The notes beneath the pieces were generated by a model. The model was not told the origin of the DNA. It made no database searches and saw nothing but the letters and a program-made list of their open reading frames with translations. Position numbers and translations under genes: made by a program. DNA of 64,000 bases from Ceriagrion tenellum (Eukaryota; Arthropoda; Insecta; Odonata; Coenagrionidae): assembly GCA_963169105.1 (NCBI GenBank), contig OY720637.1:60782964-60846963 (forward strand), in the 5' to 3' direction. Positions 30,461 to 42,151 of the stretch are shown one piece after another. Within the stretch, counting starts at the first letter, position 1. Each line of letters starts with the position of its first letter.

Positions 30461-31879
30461 TCCCTCGTGACTTCGCGGATGTCGACTCTTAACCTCCTCG
30501 AGAGAATCATATATTTCTCCTCGCTCCCTGATGAGAGGACTCCTGTCATCCCTCCCTGCCATTGGTCTTACCCTGCCTCTCCTCATCGTTACGGTAATGC
30601 TCCATGGCAATATATTCATCGAGAATTTAAATAATATTTATTCATGTGTTCATTGAATGTACGACAAGATGATTGGTTACTAATTTATTTTGTCCTTACG
30701 TTTTTCAGGGATAATTGTTCCGTTTGGGAGCGCTGAAGAGCTCTCGCGCGTTCCGAATTCGTCCTATTTCGAACACATTTAGGTGGTTGAGGCGATTTTT
30801 ATTTACGTACAAATTATCGTGAAACTCTGCACGCGTTTACTCATTAGTAATAAGTATACATAAAATAAAACTTCTTAATGAAATCTGGGATAGGAAAAGT
30901 AGGTGGCGAAAATATGTAAGTTTGTTTGCGTTTACTCATGGATACAGGATGGGCACAAATGATAACATAAGTAGGTAGCATCGAGACTGATAGTGACATC
31001 TTGCCACAATCTGCGCGTACATCATCACACGACAATGCGTATAATGATGGAAACTGTCGGGATATAAATATGGTCAAGCTTGAAATATGCTCGAACTTAC
31101 GCCACCGCGAATATCTAGAAAAATTCCTTAATGACTCTTTAACCCGTATAAACTTACATTTTATCGAGTATGAAATCAGTATGGCTGGATTGGATTGAAC
31201 ATTTGGGGAGGCGACTGACAGCCAAGGTCATTCGCGCCATAGGGGACAGGTATAGGAGGAAGAGTGGACAGAAACCCGGTGCCGGCATTAGCCTGCCCTT
31301 AACGAAAGGCGCCAAGGGGACCACGTTTTAACGTTTCATCCCACAGACGGAGTAGTGTACTTTAAGTGTCCTCCACAAGAGGTTAAGGTAGGCATCAGGT
31401 TTTCTCTGAAAAACATCCTCCTCTGCAGGGATTTGAGTCTTGATTGTCCGTATAGTTAGCCAGTACTCTAGTCACCACATCAACCTCAGTATGAAAACCG
31501 GTACTTGATATTAAGGACGTGATCCTATATGATAACCTTAAAAGGTTTCTCACGACCATCGCATTTCTTCTGGAAAGGAAGAATAATTTCACTCGCATCG
31601 AAAAACAAGTCTCCGATTTTATTACATTAAACAGTCTGTAAGGGCAACAGACAAAAAAAACAGCAAGGAAATGTTAATATGCAGTTCACTTTACGGCCAG
31701 AATATTACAAACAGCCGCAAAGAAACATTAAAAACACCCAGATGAACAAATAGACGACCAATAAATTCATAAAAGCCACTGAAATCATAAAAAAATTCGC
31801 ATTGTTATTAAAACATAAAAACAGGTAAATCCTCAGTATGATGTAAAAGCTATCGTAGTTAGTTGGCAGCGACTACACC
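30461..31879. other. Unassigned, with two weak repeat remnants
   Basis: 30775-30865 matches repeat Q at 51785. Around 31430-31485 the minus strand has a GGTGACTAGAGTACTGGCTA A-box-like block and ACTCAAATCCC in B-box position, possibly a worn tRNA-derived SINE. The 101- and 83-codon reverse frames near 30244-30619 are unrecognised. Confidence 0.4.
30775..30865 (+). repeat. Repeat Q copy 1
   Basis: GTGGTTGAGGCGATT, TACGTACAAATT and TTTACTCATTAGTAAT parallel GTGGTTGAAGCGATT, TACGTACAGATT and CTTACTTATAAGTAAT at 51785-51865. Confidence 0.5.
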
Positions 31880-32240
31880 TTCCCGGGTTAGGTTGGAGCA
31901 CCTAAAGACTCGGAAGCTACCCGTTAGGTTTAGTTTGCTTGAGAAAGTTCATATCTGGTGTGTTTCAGAGCGACACAGAGAATATTATCATGACCCCCTC
32001 GCTACATCTCTAGGTCTGACAGAAGCGATGCAATAAGAAAGATACATTGTCGAACATATAGGTGCCATGATTCGTTCTTTCAATAAGTCACTACGATAAA
32101 AACTGAGCTCCACTAAATACACTCCCATGATACACGTCAACATTTTACCTGCCAAAACCCTTACATCACTACACGGCTGGTGTCCTATCACCCCCTCCAC
32201 ACGCCCATGTGGCGGCTCGCAGGGTAGTATGTAGATGTAG
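31880..32240 (+). mobile_element. LINE A, 3' end fragment
   Basis: Forward order: LLEKVHIWCVSERHREYYH in worn frames, CRTYRCHDSFF-like, AACTGAGCTCCACTAAATAC, GGCTGGTGTCC, GGCGGCTCGCAGGGTAGTAT and GTAGATGTAG. Truncated before the polymerase. Confidence 0.85.
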
Positions 32241-32734
32241 AGTGTTTAACTATTACTACATCAATTTCAAAATTTGGTAGCTCAGCATGAATGTAATCGG
32301 ATATTCTTGATGGCCATTATGCAGTTTAGGTATCACAAGATACTGTAAATCTAACGTACAAGCAAGCATTCTAAAAAAATGTGATAGATCAAGTACTGTG
32401 ATACACAGGCTTAAGATCTCCTTAAACACCACTCACCTACTCTGTAGTCACTTCCAACTGTGAGTGTTGACAAACCAAGAAAGATATAGGTAGGTACACG
32501 AAGCTACTTTTCCGCAGCAGTATTAAATTCTCCATATTAACCCTTTCCCTTCCCTCTTTCTTACGAGTCATAAGTTGGATATCTTTCGAAACTATTCGAG
32601 ACAGTGCCTGTGCGCTGGAACTCCCAGTGCCCGTAAAGGCGTTTTTCCTCTAAAACGCAGATGATTCTGCAACGATTGATTAGCCATCTCTTTTGTTACA
32701 TTTAATGTAAAGTATGACATACGGAAGAGAAGAG
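32241..32734. other. Unassigned stretch
   Basis: No recognised content. Confidence 0.35.
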
Positions 32735-33260
32735 CGCTAGCTAAGGAGGCGTTCAGTAATAGAAGAGAGCTGATGACGGGGACATTCGGTAAGGATGTGA
32801 AGAAGAGGCTGGTGAAGAGCTTGATATGGAGCGTAGCGTTGTATGGGGCAGAAACGTGAACCCTCAGAATGGAGGACGAGAATACGCTGTAGGCAATTGA
32901 CATGTGGGTGTGGAGAAGGATGGAGAAGATTAGGTGGACGAAAAGAAAGACTAACGCGGTAGTGCTTGAGATGGTGGGCGAAGAAAGGAAACTTGAATGA
33001 AATCCGGGATAGGCAGGGTAGATGGCTGAAGGATGTAAAAATGGGTGATGGATTGTTGAAGAGTGCGAGAGTGGGAAGGATGTTGGGCAAGCGGGGAAGA
33101 GGAAGAAAGAGAATAGGTTTCATGGACGGGATAAAGAAGGGTAGATCTTATGCAGAGGCGAAAATGGATATATTAGAGGGAGATAGGCACCGGAATGAGT
33201 AGAAAACCTGGAGGAGGTTCTCTGACTGTCAACAAAACCTACCTTAACCGGTAAAATAGA
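32735..33260 (+). mobile_element. LINE C, C-terminal fragment with 3' end
   Basis: Forward translation KDVKKRLVKSLIWSVALYGA, ET-stop in place of ETW, then MWVWRRMEKIRWTKRKTN, LEMVGEERK with a frameshift, RQGRWLKDVKMGDGLLKSA, GRMLGKRGRGRKRIGFMDGI and YAEAKMDILEGDRH. The 3' end has TCAACAAAACCTACCTTAAC followed by CGG. Reverse frames across it are antisense. Stops and the frameshift show it is dead. Confidence 0.9.
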
Positions 33261-33485
33261 TTTAAAATAATGCCTTTCCACGACCCAAAGCGATTTAAAT
33301 TCGTCAGAATTTAATAGCAAGCATAACAGGGCGCTCATTCAAGCGTGTGGGGGAACAAGTAACTATTGCAACGAGCTTTAAACTAATCCTCTCTGCCATT
33401 TCCTTCTCTTTGCCGTGATCTATGCCTCTTAAACCTCAAACCTTTCCTTAAAAGATGACTGCGAAATCAATAAAAAAAGGCGTTC

Positions 33486-33965
33486 ATGGGAAAAAAAGAC
33501 AACTGCTGTGCTCAAAGAAGGTAGGACTACAAACCAGGAAACGGTACGTAAAAACATTCGTGTGGAACGTGGCTTTTACGGATCGGAAGCAAGTACCATT
33601 GGATATGCTGACCTGAAAAGACTAGAAGCCTTCGAAACCTGATGCTGAAGATAAAATGATTGCAAAATAAGAAATTATGAAGTGTATAGAAGAGTAGAAT
33701 AGGAAAGGACCATACGGAATACCATACAGAAGAGAAGAACAAGATGGATTGGACACACGCTGAGACACAAGAGGTTTGTGAAGAACATACTTGAAGGCAA
33801 AATGGAAGGAGAAGTCCTCAAAGAAAGACCCAGGAATTAGTTCATGGACCAAATAAAGAGGAACGTACATAGGAAGAGACACCAGGGGGTTGGAGAACTA
33901 GCATTAGATAGAGAAGGGTGGAGGGCTGCAGTCAACCAATCTTAGGATTGAAAAACCAATGATGA
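33486..33965 (+). mobile_element. LINE D, C-terminal fragment
   Basis: From GGCGTTCATGGGAAAA the frame reads toward QLLCSKKVGLQTRKRYVKTF, GSEASTIG, RLEAFET-stop, RRTRWIGHTLRHKRFVKNIL, a PRN-stop, and DREGWRAAVNQS. It ends near AACCAATGATGA. The start point coincides with the fragment at 61965. Confidence 0.85.
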
Positions 33966-35225
33966 CAATTTAATAAAATGTCAGAGAAAATACAAAGTTA
34001 CATTCGCAAGTCAGTTAGCGGTCGATTATGTTATCACAAGCGGTAAAATTTTGTGACTTCCTCACTCAAAGACAGATGAATACGTAAAAAATAACTTCGA
34101 ACCAACTCCAAATTAAAATCGTGGCAGAATTTCTGGTGGAGACAAAAGAGGGGAGTTTTGCGAGCCGCCTCCCGCAATTAGCGCAGCCAATTTACGATGC
34201 TCAGCTGAGCGGTGAAAAAGGGGGGGAGGAGAAAAAATGAAGATTGGAGAGGAGAGGGGAGGGGTATGGGGGGTAGGAATTTACGCTGGTATAAACTTCT
34301 TTCAAGTTCCGGCGACGAAATTTCCTCTTCTCGCGACGGGTTACATCTTTCACGTCGTCCCCACACATAGACCTCAGATTTGCAACCCCCAACGGCTCGA
34401 CGAGAATGAGGGAGAAGACACGCGTTGAGGAAAATTGGCAGTAGACGGGCAAAGGAGAGAGAGGGAAGAGAGACAAGGGAGCGAACAGGGGAGGGAAACC
34501 ACAAGCTTGAAAATTATTCAGAACTTATAACATGGCCGAAACTCAAAAGGAAGAGTTTTGAAGGTGATTTGGATGAAATTGTAAGCGGACAGTATCTTGA
34601 CGAGAGTTCTCCAAACTCCTCAATTACTTTTAACTTTCTCTTCACCAGTACGGCGGCTTTTGCTTCCAAATGTTGCCAAAATATGAACAGTGATTTTCTC
34701 ATATTCCCCCAGGAAACCTATCGAACTGTCAGCTGATTTACGGGAATAATTATTTTCATTAGTAATGTTAATAATAAAATTTTAACTTCGGAATATTTGA
34801 GATGTTTAAAAAAATTAGTTTCACCCAATATTTTGTTCTTACATCATAAAAATTCCATGAAATTCATTCATTAACGAGCACCTTCATCTCCTCGTAAATA
34901 TTCTGTCATTTGCTTAACTTCGATGAAAAGTACGAATTTAAAAAATGATAAATACATATGATACCAAATATTTACACGCCTCATGAACATGTAATATCTA
35001 ACTGATGGTCTGACGGAGAAAAATAATTTAGTTATTCCAGCACACGGTGTCATCAATACTGAAGAGATTCCAATGATAAGACTGGTCTCGTCGATTGCTC
35101 TTTCTAACCATGTAAATAATTGTGATACAAAGAACGCTTGAATTCATTTACGGTGGTGAAAAATGATACATTTTTGTTTTCAGCACATTATTTTCCGATT
35201 TCAAGTTACCGGGTCTCGAAGTTTT
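33966..35225. other. 1.3 kb unassigned stretch
   Basis: 34140-34500 is purine-rich and more GC-rich, with overlapping frames on both strands (91-108 codons) but no domain. The rest is AT-rich. Confidence 0.35.
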
Positions 35226-36365
35226 ATAGATTGCGTCTTCGATGGAATCATAACAAAAAATCCTGGGTGAATTACTCGATGAAAACCCCAAGTCATTCTG
35301 GTCTTACGCGAGAGAGCTCAAGGGCGAATATTCGACAGTTGAGTCTTTACGGGATACAAACGGCAAAGTGGTTACCAACAGTATCGACAAGGCCAATTTG
35401 TTGAACAACTACTTCGAAAGAGAATTCACTAAGGATGACATAATTCACAATTTAGACATTCCTGACTTAAACGAGCCATTGGCTGACATAACAATTCAAC
35501 GTGATGGAATAATTAAACAATTGCGTTCGATTGAAAGAAACAAGCCCCCAGGTCCAGACGGAATAGCTGCACACTAGCTGAAGAAGTTAGCGCCACAGAT
35601 TGCACCATTCTTAGAAATTATATTTAACAAATCATTATCCGAAGGCTAGGTTCCCCAAGACTGGAAAATAGCCAACGTCACTCCGATATTCAAAAAGGGA
35701 AATAAAAGTGACCCACGAAATTACCGGCATATATCGCTAACATCATTTTTATCCAGGATCCTCGAACAAATTGTCGCTAGTAATATCATGACATTCCTGG
35801 ATAATCCTAACTTCTTACATAGCAGTCAGCACGGCTACCGTAAGGGCAGGTCCAGCGAAATACAGCTTGCGCTCTACCTTCATGATATCCTAAAATCAGG
35901 CACATCGATTAAGCAAGTCAAAGTGATATTCTTTGATTTCAAGAAGGCCTTCGACAGGGTTCCTCACAAAAGACTCATATATAAATTATAATCATGCGGA
36001 GTTAATAGAAAAATAGTGAATGGGATAAACGACTTTCTCAGTGATCGAAAACAAAAAGTGGTTATTGATGGTTTTAGCTCTGATATGGTCGAAGTCACAT
36101 CCGGTGTTCTTCAGGGAAGTGTGATCGGCCCTCCTTTATTTATTATTTATATTAATGACCTAAGTTCTAGAGTTAGCAGTAAATTAAGATTATTTGCAGA
36201 CGACACACTTACCTACCGTGAAATGAACGAAGACACGGACTTTGAAGCTCTGTCATCGGACCTTAACAATGTTCATTCGTGGTGCCAGGAGTGGGGGTTA
36301 GAATTAAATATTAACAACTGCACCACAGTTCACTTCCTGCGAAAGCGTACTTATAAGACAACTGA
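35226..36365 (+). mobile_element. LINE A, reverse transcriptase core fragment
   Basis: This fragment supplies the RT region missing from the other LINE A copies. Order: LGELLDENPKSFWSYAREL, KVVTNSIDKANLLNNYF, NKPPGPDGIAAH-stop, VPQDWKIANVTPIFKKGN, NYRHISLTS, SSQHGYRKGRSSEIQLAL, FFDFKKAFDRVPHKRL (motif A), VTSGVLQGSVIGPPLFIIYI (motif B), LRLFADDTLTYREM (motif C) and WCQEWGLELN. Stops lie at about 35575, 35649 and 35989. It is truncated at both ends, so it was damaged after insertion. The motif order is that of the CR1/Jockey group. Confidence 0.92.
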
Positions 36366-36484
36366 AATTCACGAATGAATGCATGCTTACGACCACCGTG
36401 TAAAGCAGTCGCATTCGTTGGCAGATTGCGGAATTAATGCAGTGCTAAGTTGTGCAATTTCGTGCCCCCTGTAAAACGGCCTTT

Positions 36485-37168
36485 ATACTCGCTTAAACTG
36501 GCTTAAATATAAGGAGCGTCGTATCTATCTTTTAATAACTCTGGCTTTCAACACCGTAACCAATGGTAATCCACCTTACCTATATGACAGGTTTCTAAGA
36601 AAATCAGAGCTGCACAACATATCCACCAATAACCATGTAATTGACCTCCATATCCCTCAGCACCGCACCTCCCACTTGAATAAATCCTATATAGTAACCG
36701 CCTCTCCATTTTGAAATTTGCTACCTGTACAAATAAGACACGCCAAAACTCTTAATCAATTTACAAACAATTTACATAAGTTACTGCAAAAGAGTGATCT
36801 TAAATGTAATAACTATTGAGAAAAATTACTGCTCAAGATTTTACTATTGTCCCCCAAATATATTTATGCACTACTGAACTTCCAATTCTTTGTATTGTGC
36901 AATGCTCTGTATTTATTTTTCTGGTTTACTAATGAACTGTAACGATTTACCGTAAGAAATGCAATGCATAACCTAAGTTAGTTATATTTGCTAACCGTCC
37001 GCACACAATGTTCTTGCTTATAAGTGCTTTTTTTCTTTATTTCTAAATATTATTATGCTGTGTAATTATTCTTTCTACTATTGCGTTTATCTTTAATTGT
37101 AATTTGTAATTGCCTCATGGGCCAATGGCTCACGGAAATATACGAAATAATAATAAAGCGTTGTAATG
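36485..37168 (+). mobile_element. LINE N, C-terminal fragment and 3' UTR
   Basis: Forward translation NTVTNGNPPYLYDRFLRKSE, LHNISTNNHVIDLHIPQHRT, SHLNKSYIVTASPF-stop, NLLPVQIRHAKTLNQF resembles the last 100 residues of Jockey/R1-type polymerases (HIP, then NLLP and a final helix). The 3' UTR runs to GGGCCAATGGCTCACGGAAA, then AATAATAATAAA. It follows LINE A closely but is a different element. Confidence 0.75.
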
Positions 37169-37197
37169 CGGTGAAACACCAATAAAGAAGCCTATAT

Positions 37198-37592
37198 CAA
37201 GTCTTTAACTTGACTCAATAATTGTACGCGGTACGTTTAAAACTCTTTCTCAACGAAAAGTATTTTGTGATCTTGTTACAATTGCTCCGGTGATACTACG
37301 ATTAACTTTCGAAAATATTTGAGAAAACTAACAAGCTACACACTCCCGATTTATTTACGAAATCTAGGCGTTAGAAATTCCTCGACCATTAAATAAGGTC
37401 TCTCTGGAGTTCATACACGTACCATTTACCACGTAAAAGAGCTGGCACATTTTCCTCAAAAATCGCCGAAATTTGTTCGGTAACGCGCAAATATTTAGGA
37501 ATTTCTGGAAGAGTGGGTTATTTGTCTTTATAATGAGGCCAAATCCATGGGTTCCTAGGCGATATCACATCTCGCTCAAACTCCCTCAAAGG
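37198..37592 (+). repeat. Repeat L copy 2
   Basis: GTCTTTAACTTGACTCA, GCGGTACGTTTAAAACTC, GGTCTCTCTGGAG and CTCGCTCAAACTCCCTCA align with the copy at 14205. Confidence 0.75.
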
Positions 37593-37935
37593 GAGAAAAA
37601 TATCCGCCGCTAACCATACATTGTGCGAGATCCCGGGTAACGAGAAGGAAGCGCGGCGATAAACTAGGCAGGGGACAGTGATGAAGCGAGTTTGAAGAGG
37701 GCTTTGGGTTGGAAGGAAAGGGAAGAGTGAGGGGAACAATGGTGGAAAGAGATGGGGAGGTAACGAATGGGGGAAGAGGGCACTTTATGAGCGAGCACAA
37801 AAGAGAAAGGGGGATACGAAGAGAGGGAGCAACTGGCAATGGCGAGAGAGACAAAGTAGAGAGGCAGGCATTTATTAGACAGAACAAAAAGTGTTAATCT
37901 TTACAAATTCCAGACAGGTACTTTCTCTGAGACTA
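37593..37935. other. Unassigned, purine-rich
   Basis: Frames of 62 (+) and 103 (-) codons show no domain. The strand bias (GGGAGG runs) explains them. Confidence 0.35.
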
Positions 37936-38800
37936 TGCGAGGCTGACCATTAAATTTGGACGGCACAAGCTCGAGCAAGTAGAACATTTTGTTTATTTAG
38001 GCAGTACGCTTAAGGAAAATGGGCATAGTAGCAAAGATGCGGAAAGGATGAGGGTGGCTGACGGTGAATCAAAGTATGTAACTATAGGTCGCGGGGTAAG
38101 GTAAGGGAGTTCGCTGTCGCTTTTGCATTTTACATCAATGCTGAGGAAATGATAATACAGGCATGAGGAGAGATCAAGTTGGGAAGCAAACGGGGAATTC
38201 AGCTGATGAAGTCGGTTAGATTCGCGGACGATCAGGTGTTGGCTAGTCTAATTCATGCTTTAATAGATGCTTTTTAAATTCAGGGCGGGACATTCGGAAT
38301 TAAGATAAACCACAAGAAGACTAAAGTGATGAGATTCTCTGGGGCAAAGAAAGCGAGGCTGGTGATTAAAGTTGGAGAACACAGACTGGAGCGGGTAGAG
38401 CATTTCAATTACCTAGGAAGTACGCTGGAAGAAAACGAACATAGAAGCAAAGGCACAAGCAGGAGAATAGCTTTAGCTAAGGAGGCGCTTAGTAATAGAA
38501 GTGAGCAGACGACGGGTACCTTGAGTAATGGATGTGAGAAAGAGGTTGGCGAAGAGCTTGAAATGGAGCGTAGCGTTTCATGAGGCAGAAACGTGGACCC
38601 TTAGAAAAGAGGACGAGAATAGGCTGCAGGCATTTGAGATGTAGATGTTGAGAAGGACGGATAAGGTGAGGTAGACAGAAAGAAAGACTAACGGGGAAGT
38701 GGTTGAGATGGTGGGCGAGGAAAGGAAATTTTTTAATGAAATCCGGGATGGGCAGGGTAGGCGAATGGATGGGTTACTCAAGAATGAGATGTCAGGTGTC
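37936..38800 (+). mobile_element. LINE C, RT segment plus C-terminus
   Basis: The only LINE C copy here that keeps polymerase sequence: SVRFADDQVLASLI (motif C with FADD, about 38217), GIKINHKKTKVMRFSGAKK, VEHFNYLGSTLEENEHRSKG, RRIALAKEALSNRSEQTT, then worn ETW, MVGEERKFFNEIRDGQ and end near 38800. An upstream piece (37940-38080) repeats the LEQVEHFVYLGSTLKENGHS segment, so two copies overlap. Multiple stops. Repeat L follows directly. Confidence 0.85.
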
Positions 38801-38804
38801 AAAC

Positions 38805-39015
38805 ATTCCACATTTGTTCAATATTGTCTCTCTGGAGTGCATACAAGTACCATTTTCTATGCAAAAAGGGTTGAAATTTTTGTCTATGATATCCGAAACT
38901 AGTTTGGTAAGGGATTGATATTTTGGTAATTTTCGTAGGATGAGATATTTTTCTCAATAATGAGACTAAACTCATTGATTTTTGTATGAAATGATATTTT
39001 GCTCAAGCTACCTAA
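38805..39015 (+). repeat. Repeat L copy 3, 5'-truncated
   Basis: ATTGTCTCTCTGGAGTGCAT, GATGAGATATTTTTCTCAAT and TATTTTGCTCAAGCTACCT match the second half of the family. Confidence 0.7.
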
Positions 39016-39099
39016 GAAGGAAAGAACTTGCGAGATAGAGAAGAAGTTGAGCAGCAGCTGTTGAAATGGCAAAAACCTAAGGAGGGTTGCAATGCTCAA

Positions 39100-39440
39100 A
39101 GAAGAAGAAGGTGTTCCCTAAAAGAAAAATGGCCTGAGTAGCTAGTAGTAGGAAGGAGGTTTGCGACAGCGGAAAATAAGCCCAGAAGAAAGTGTGAGTA
39201 GAGTGTTGTACTAAAGTGGACTCTGACGAACGAAGGTGAAAATAGGCTGCAGGCCTTCAACATGTGTGTTTGGAGGGCAAAAAAATTGCTCAAAAAAAAG
39301 GTTTGAGTAGATGAAAGGGGCTTTAGAAAAACATATAAAGAAGAGGCTGGTGTATAGCGTAATATGGAGTGAAGCGCCATAGAGGGCAGAAACGTGGGCA
39401 CTGAGAAAGAAGGCTAGAAAGTTCTTGGTACGGTGAGTGA
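39100..39440 (+). mobile_element. Highly degraded LINE C relative
   Basis: Scattered matches: AATAGGCTGCAGGCCTTCAA, GAAGAGGCTGGTGTATAGCG, GCAGAAACGTGGGCACTGAG. Order and frame are disrupted. Confidence 0.5.
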
Positions 39441-40107
39441 GGAGAGTATACTTATCTGGTTACGATTACAGATGGGAAAAGCAATGAGGAACGAAGGGAA
39501 GCTCAGGGCTGTGGTAGATGGGAGGAATGAATAAGCTGGACAGGGGAGTGTATATCGCTGTACGTGACTTCCCAATTAAACTCAAAAGCGTTGCCTTTAA
39601 TGGGAACATTTGAATTCATCTATTGGACGCAGTTTAGTTGAGAGAGCGAGGGCTCTAATGGAAATTTGTTTCCTCTGTAAACTTCATTAAGCTATAGGTG
39701 TTCTGTTTCCAAATAGCAGCATGTAGTTTTACATCGTACTACGCAGAGTATGCTTTTAGCACATCCAGGAGTCTTTCACTATGCAAATGCTATCCTCTAA
39801 ATTAATTTATTCTGATTAAGCGCAGTGTTGAAACTGGTTCCCTAGTGACCCAGAGGTCAGCACGCCAAGCGTAAGTTAGATCACAGCATTCTCCACAAGG
39901 ACCGTGTACTGTTTGATAATTATGAAAAACTATTTAGGAAGGATGTTCAGATAAGTGTATGGTTTCCCCCGATACATTTCAAGAGCAATCGCAAAGTTTG
40001 TAACGTTAAAAATTCAACAATGTAAATGATAGAAGTATTTTTTTTAGCTTTTGCTAAATTAACACAAATATTTTGTGACTATTATTTCAAGCAATCATCA
40101 TATACTT
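39441..40107. other. Unassigned stretch
   Basis: No recognised content. Confidence 0.35.
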
Positions 40108-40450
40108 CCTTCTGTGTGGAGAAGGATGTAGGAGGCGAACTGGATGGAGAGGAAGATGAACGATGAAGTGTTAGAGATGGTTGGCGAGGAAAGAAAACAT
40201 CTTAAGGAAATTCGAGATCGGCAGAGTAGGTGGCTGAAGGATGTAATAAGAGGGATTTTTCAAGAGTGTGATAGGGAGACGAGCGCTGGGCCAACGGGGA
40301 AGGGAAGAAGGAGAATGAGCTGAAGAAGGAAGGGATCGTATGCTGGGGCAAAAAAGGATACACTAGAGCGAGATAGGCCCCTGAAAGTGTTGAGGAGATT
40401 CTCTGACATTCAACAAAACCTACCTTTACCGGTAGAATACTTTAATAATT
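40108..40450 (+). mobile_element. LINE C, 3' fragment
   Basis: Encodes VWRRM, MNDEVLEMVGEERKHLKEIR, DRQSRWLKDVIRGIF and worn downstream blocks, then ACATTCAACAAAACCTACCT, TTACCGGTAGAATACTTTAATAA. It shows the family 3' end clearly. Confidence 0.85.
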
Positions 40451-40999
40451 ATAATTTACTTCCCCTTTCAATTAATTTTCATAATTACGTTTCACTCCCT
40501 TTATAGGCTCTTTTAATACAAACTGGGTCAGATACAAACTCAGAAAATTTCATCGAAAAATTTGCTAAATTCGTCCACATTCTTTCGTGGTCCTTTGATT
40601 CGTCGTTATGGAGAGTAAAAGTTTATTAATCTCCTGTTTTTGCTAAGTTAATTGTTGGTAAGAATATGCCAGGTTACTAATTAACATCACAAATGGAACT
40701 TTTGTACCCTCCTTCCGCCTAACGATCTGCCATTTGAGCTTCAAGGTTGGCGTTAAGGGAAACCAAGAAGAAAGTTGTTGAGCAGAAGAGGATACAAGTA
40801 TTTTCGCCACTCCTTCAGAATTAAAGGGAGTTTGCTCTGTCTCCAAGTTGACGGGGAACATTAATTAGACCAAGAAGGCACCGGAGATAACTTTCTCTTA
40901 CCGGAATGATATGACTAGCGTTTCCACCGCGGCTTTTCTACCAGCGTAATCCACCAACAAGGATCAGCCGACCATGGTTAGAAACGTTACCACGGTTGG
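40451..40999. other. Unassigned stretch
   Basis: No recognised content; a 72-codon reverse frame (40643-40861) has no domain. Confidence 0.35.
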
Positions 41000-41352
41000 C
41001 GACAACTGGAGTTTCCATTACAAAATGTAACCAGCGAAAGCCCTAACCTGCGTAAGATGAGTGTTAGGTTAAGATAGTCACAGAAAATATCATTTTGACG
41101 CCACAATACCTCCCCAAGGTCCGACTGAGGCAAACACATAAGAGAGATAAATTGCCGAACAGATAGGTACAAAAACTCGTTCTTTCCGTGCTCAATTAAA
41201 GACCGCAATAAAAACTGAGCTCCACTAAATACACTCCCACAATACATGTCACCATTTCACCTCCCAAAACCATATACTTCACACTATTTGTATCCTAACA
41301 TCTCCAACCATACGCCTACGCGGCGACTTGCAAGGTAGTATGGAGATGTAGG
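41000..41352 (+). mobile_element. LINE A, degraded 3' end
   Basis: AGAGATAAATTGCCGAACAG, AACTGAGCTCCACTAAATAC, ACACTCCCACAATACATGTC and a worn GCGACTTGCAAGGTAGTATG then GAGATGTAG. More diverged than the other LINE A tails. Confidence 0.75.
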
Positions 41353-41501
41353 TTAGTTAGCTATATTTATTTATTTATAGAGTTTAACGTTTGCTCAACA
41401 AAATAATTACAGGGCAAACAAAACAAAAAAGAAAAAATACAAAACATATTGGAATCAATTGAATTTTACAGAAATTTAGAAACATATTTATAATTTTCGC
41501 A

Positions 41502-41990
41502 ATAAATAAAATGAATAGCATATTATGGTCAAAAGACATAAGTAGGAAAACAAAACTGCAAATATATAAAGCAATTATTCAGGGTATACTCCTTTACGGA
41601 GCAGAGACATGGAAAATGACCAAAAGGGATAGGCAGAGACTGGAGGTCGTAGAAATGGATTTTCTAAGAAGAAGCAGCAGAAAATCTAAACTACAAAGAA
41701 TAAGAAATGAAAATATAAGAAAAATTATGCAAGTAGAAGAAAACATCAACAAGGAAATAGAGAAAAGACGGCTAAAATGGTATGGACATGTAAAAAGAAT
41801 GGAGGAGAAACGTTGGCCAAAAAAGATATTAAATTGGCAACCACCCGGGAGGAGGAAGAGAGGACGACCACCAGAAGACTGGACAAAGCAAGTCACCCAA
41901 GATATGAAAAGGAGACAATTAGAGAATGAAGACTGGAGAGACAAGGAGGCTTGGAGAAGAGGATGCGAGAGACGGCCGACGGCTGTATAG
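41502..41990 (+). mobile_element. LINE F, C-terminal fragment joined to (TA)n
   Basis: An uninterrupted frame (41511-41990, 159 residues) reads KLQIYKAIIQGILLYGAETW, DRQRLEVVEMDFLRRSSR, KEIEKRRLKWYGHVKRMEEK, PGRRKRGRPPEDWTKQV and ends WRRGCERRPTAV. This is the post-RT tail of a non-LTR retrotransposon (ILLYGAETW, WYGHVxRM, GRRxRGRP). The ATG start has no significance because the RT is missing. The stop is followed by AACTCGCTAT and a TA run that may be its native 3' tail. The lack of stops over 160 codons suggests a recent copy. Confidence 0.88.
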
Positions 41991-41997
41991 AACTCGC

Positions 41998-41999
<2 letters not shown>

Positions 42000-42035
<36 letters not shown>
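42000..42035. repeat. (TA)n microsatellite
   Basis: About 18 TA units directly after LINE F. Confidence 0.95.
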
Positions 42036-42037
<2 letters not shown>

Positions 42038-42104
42038 TACCTTTCTGTATAAACATTTATATGAGTATATTTGCCGCTGTGCGGTCTGAGTGAATGAGTG
42101 AACG

Positions 42105-42149
<45 letters not shown>
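42105..42149. repeat. (AT)n microsatellite abutting PLE 3
   Basis: About 22 AT units ending exactly at the left arm of the Penelope-like element. Confidence 0.95.
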
Positions 42150-42151
<2 letters not shown>
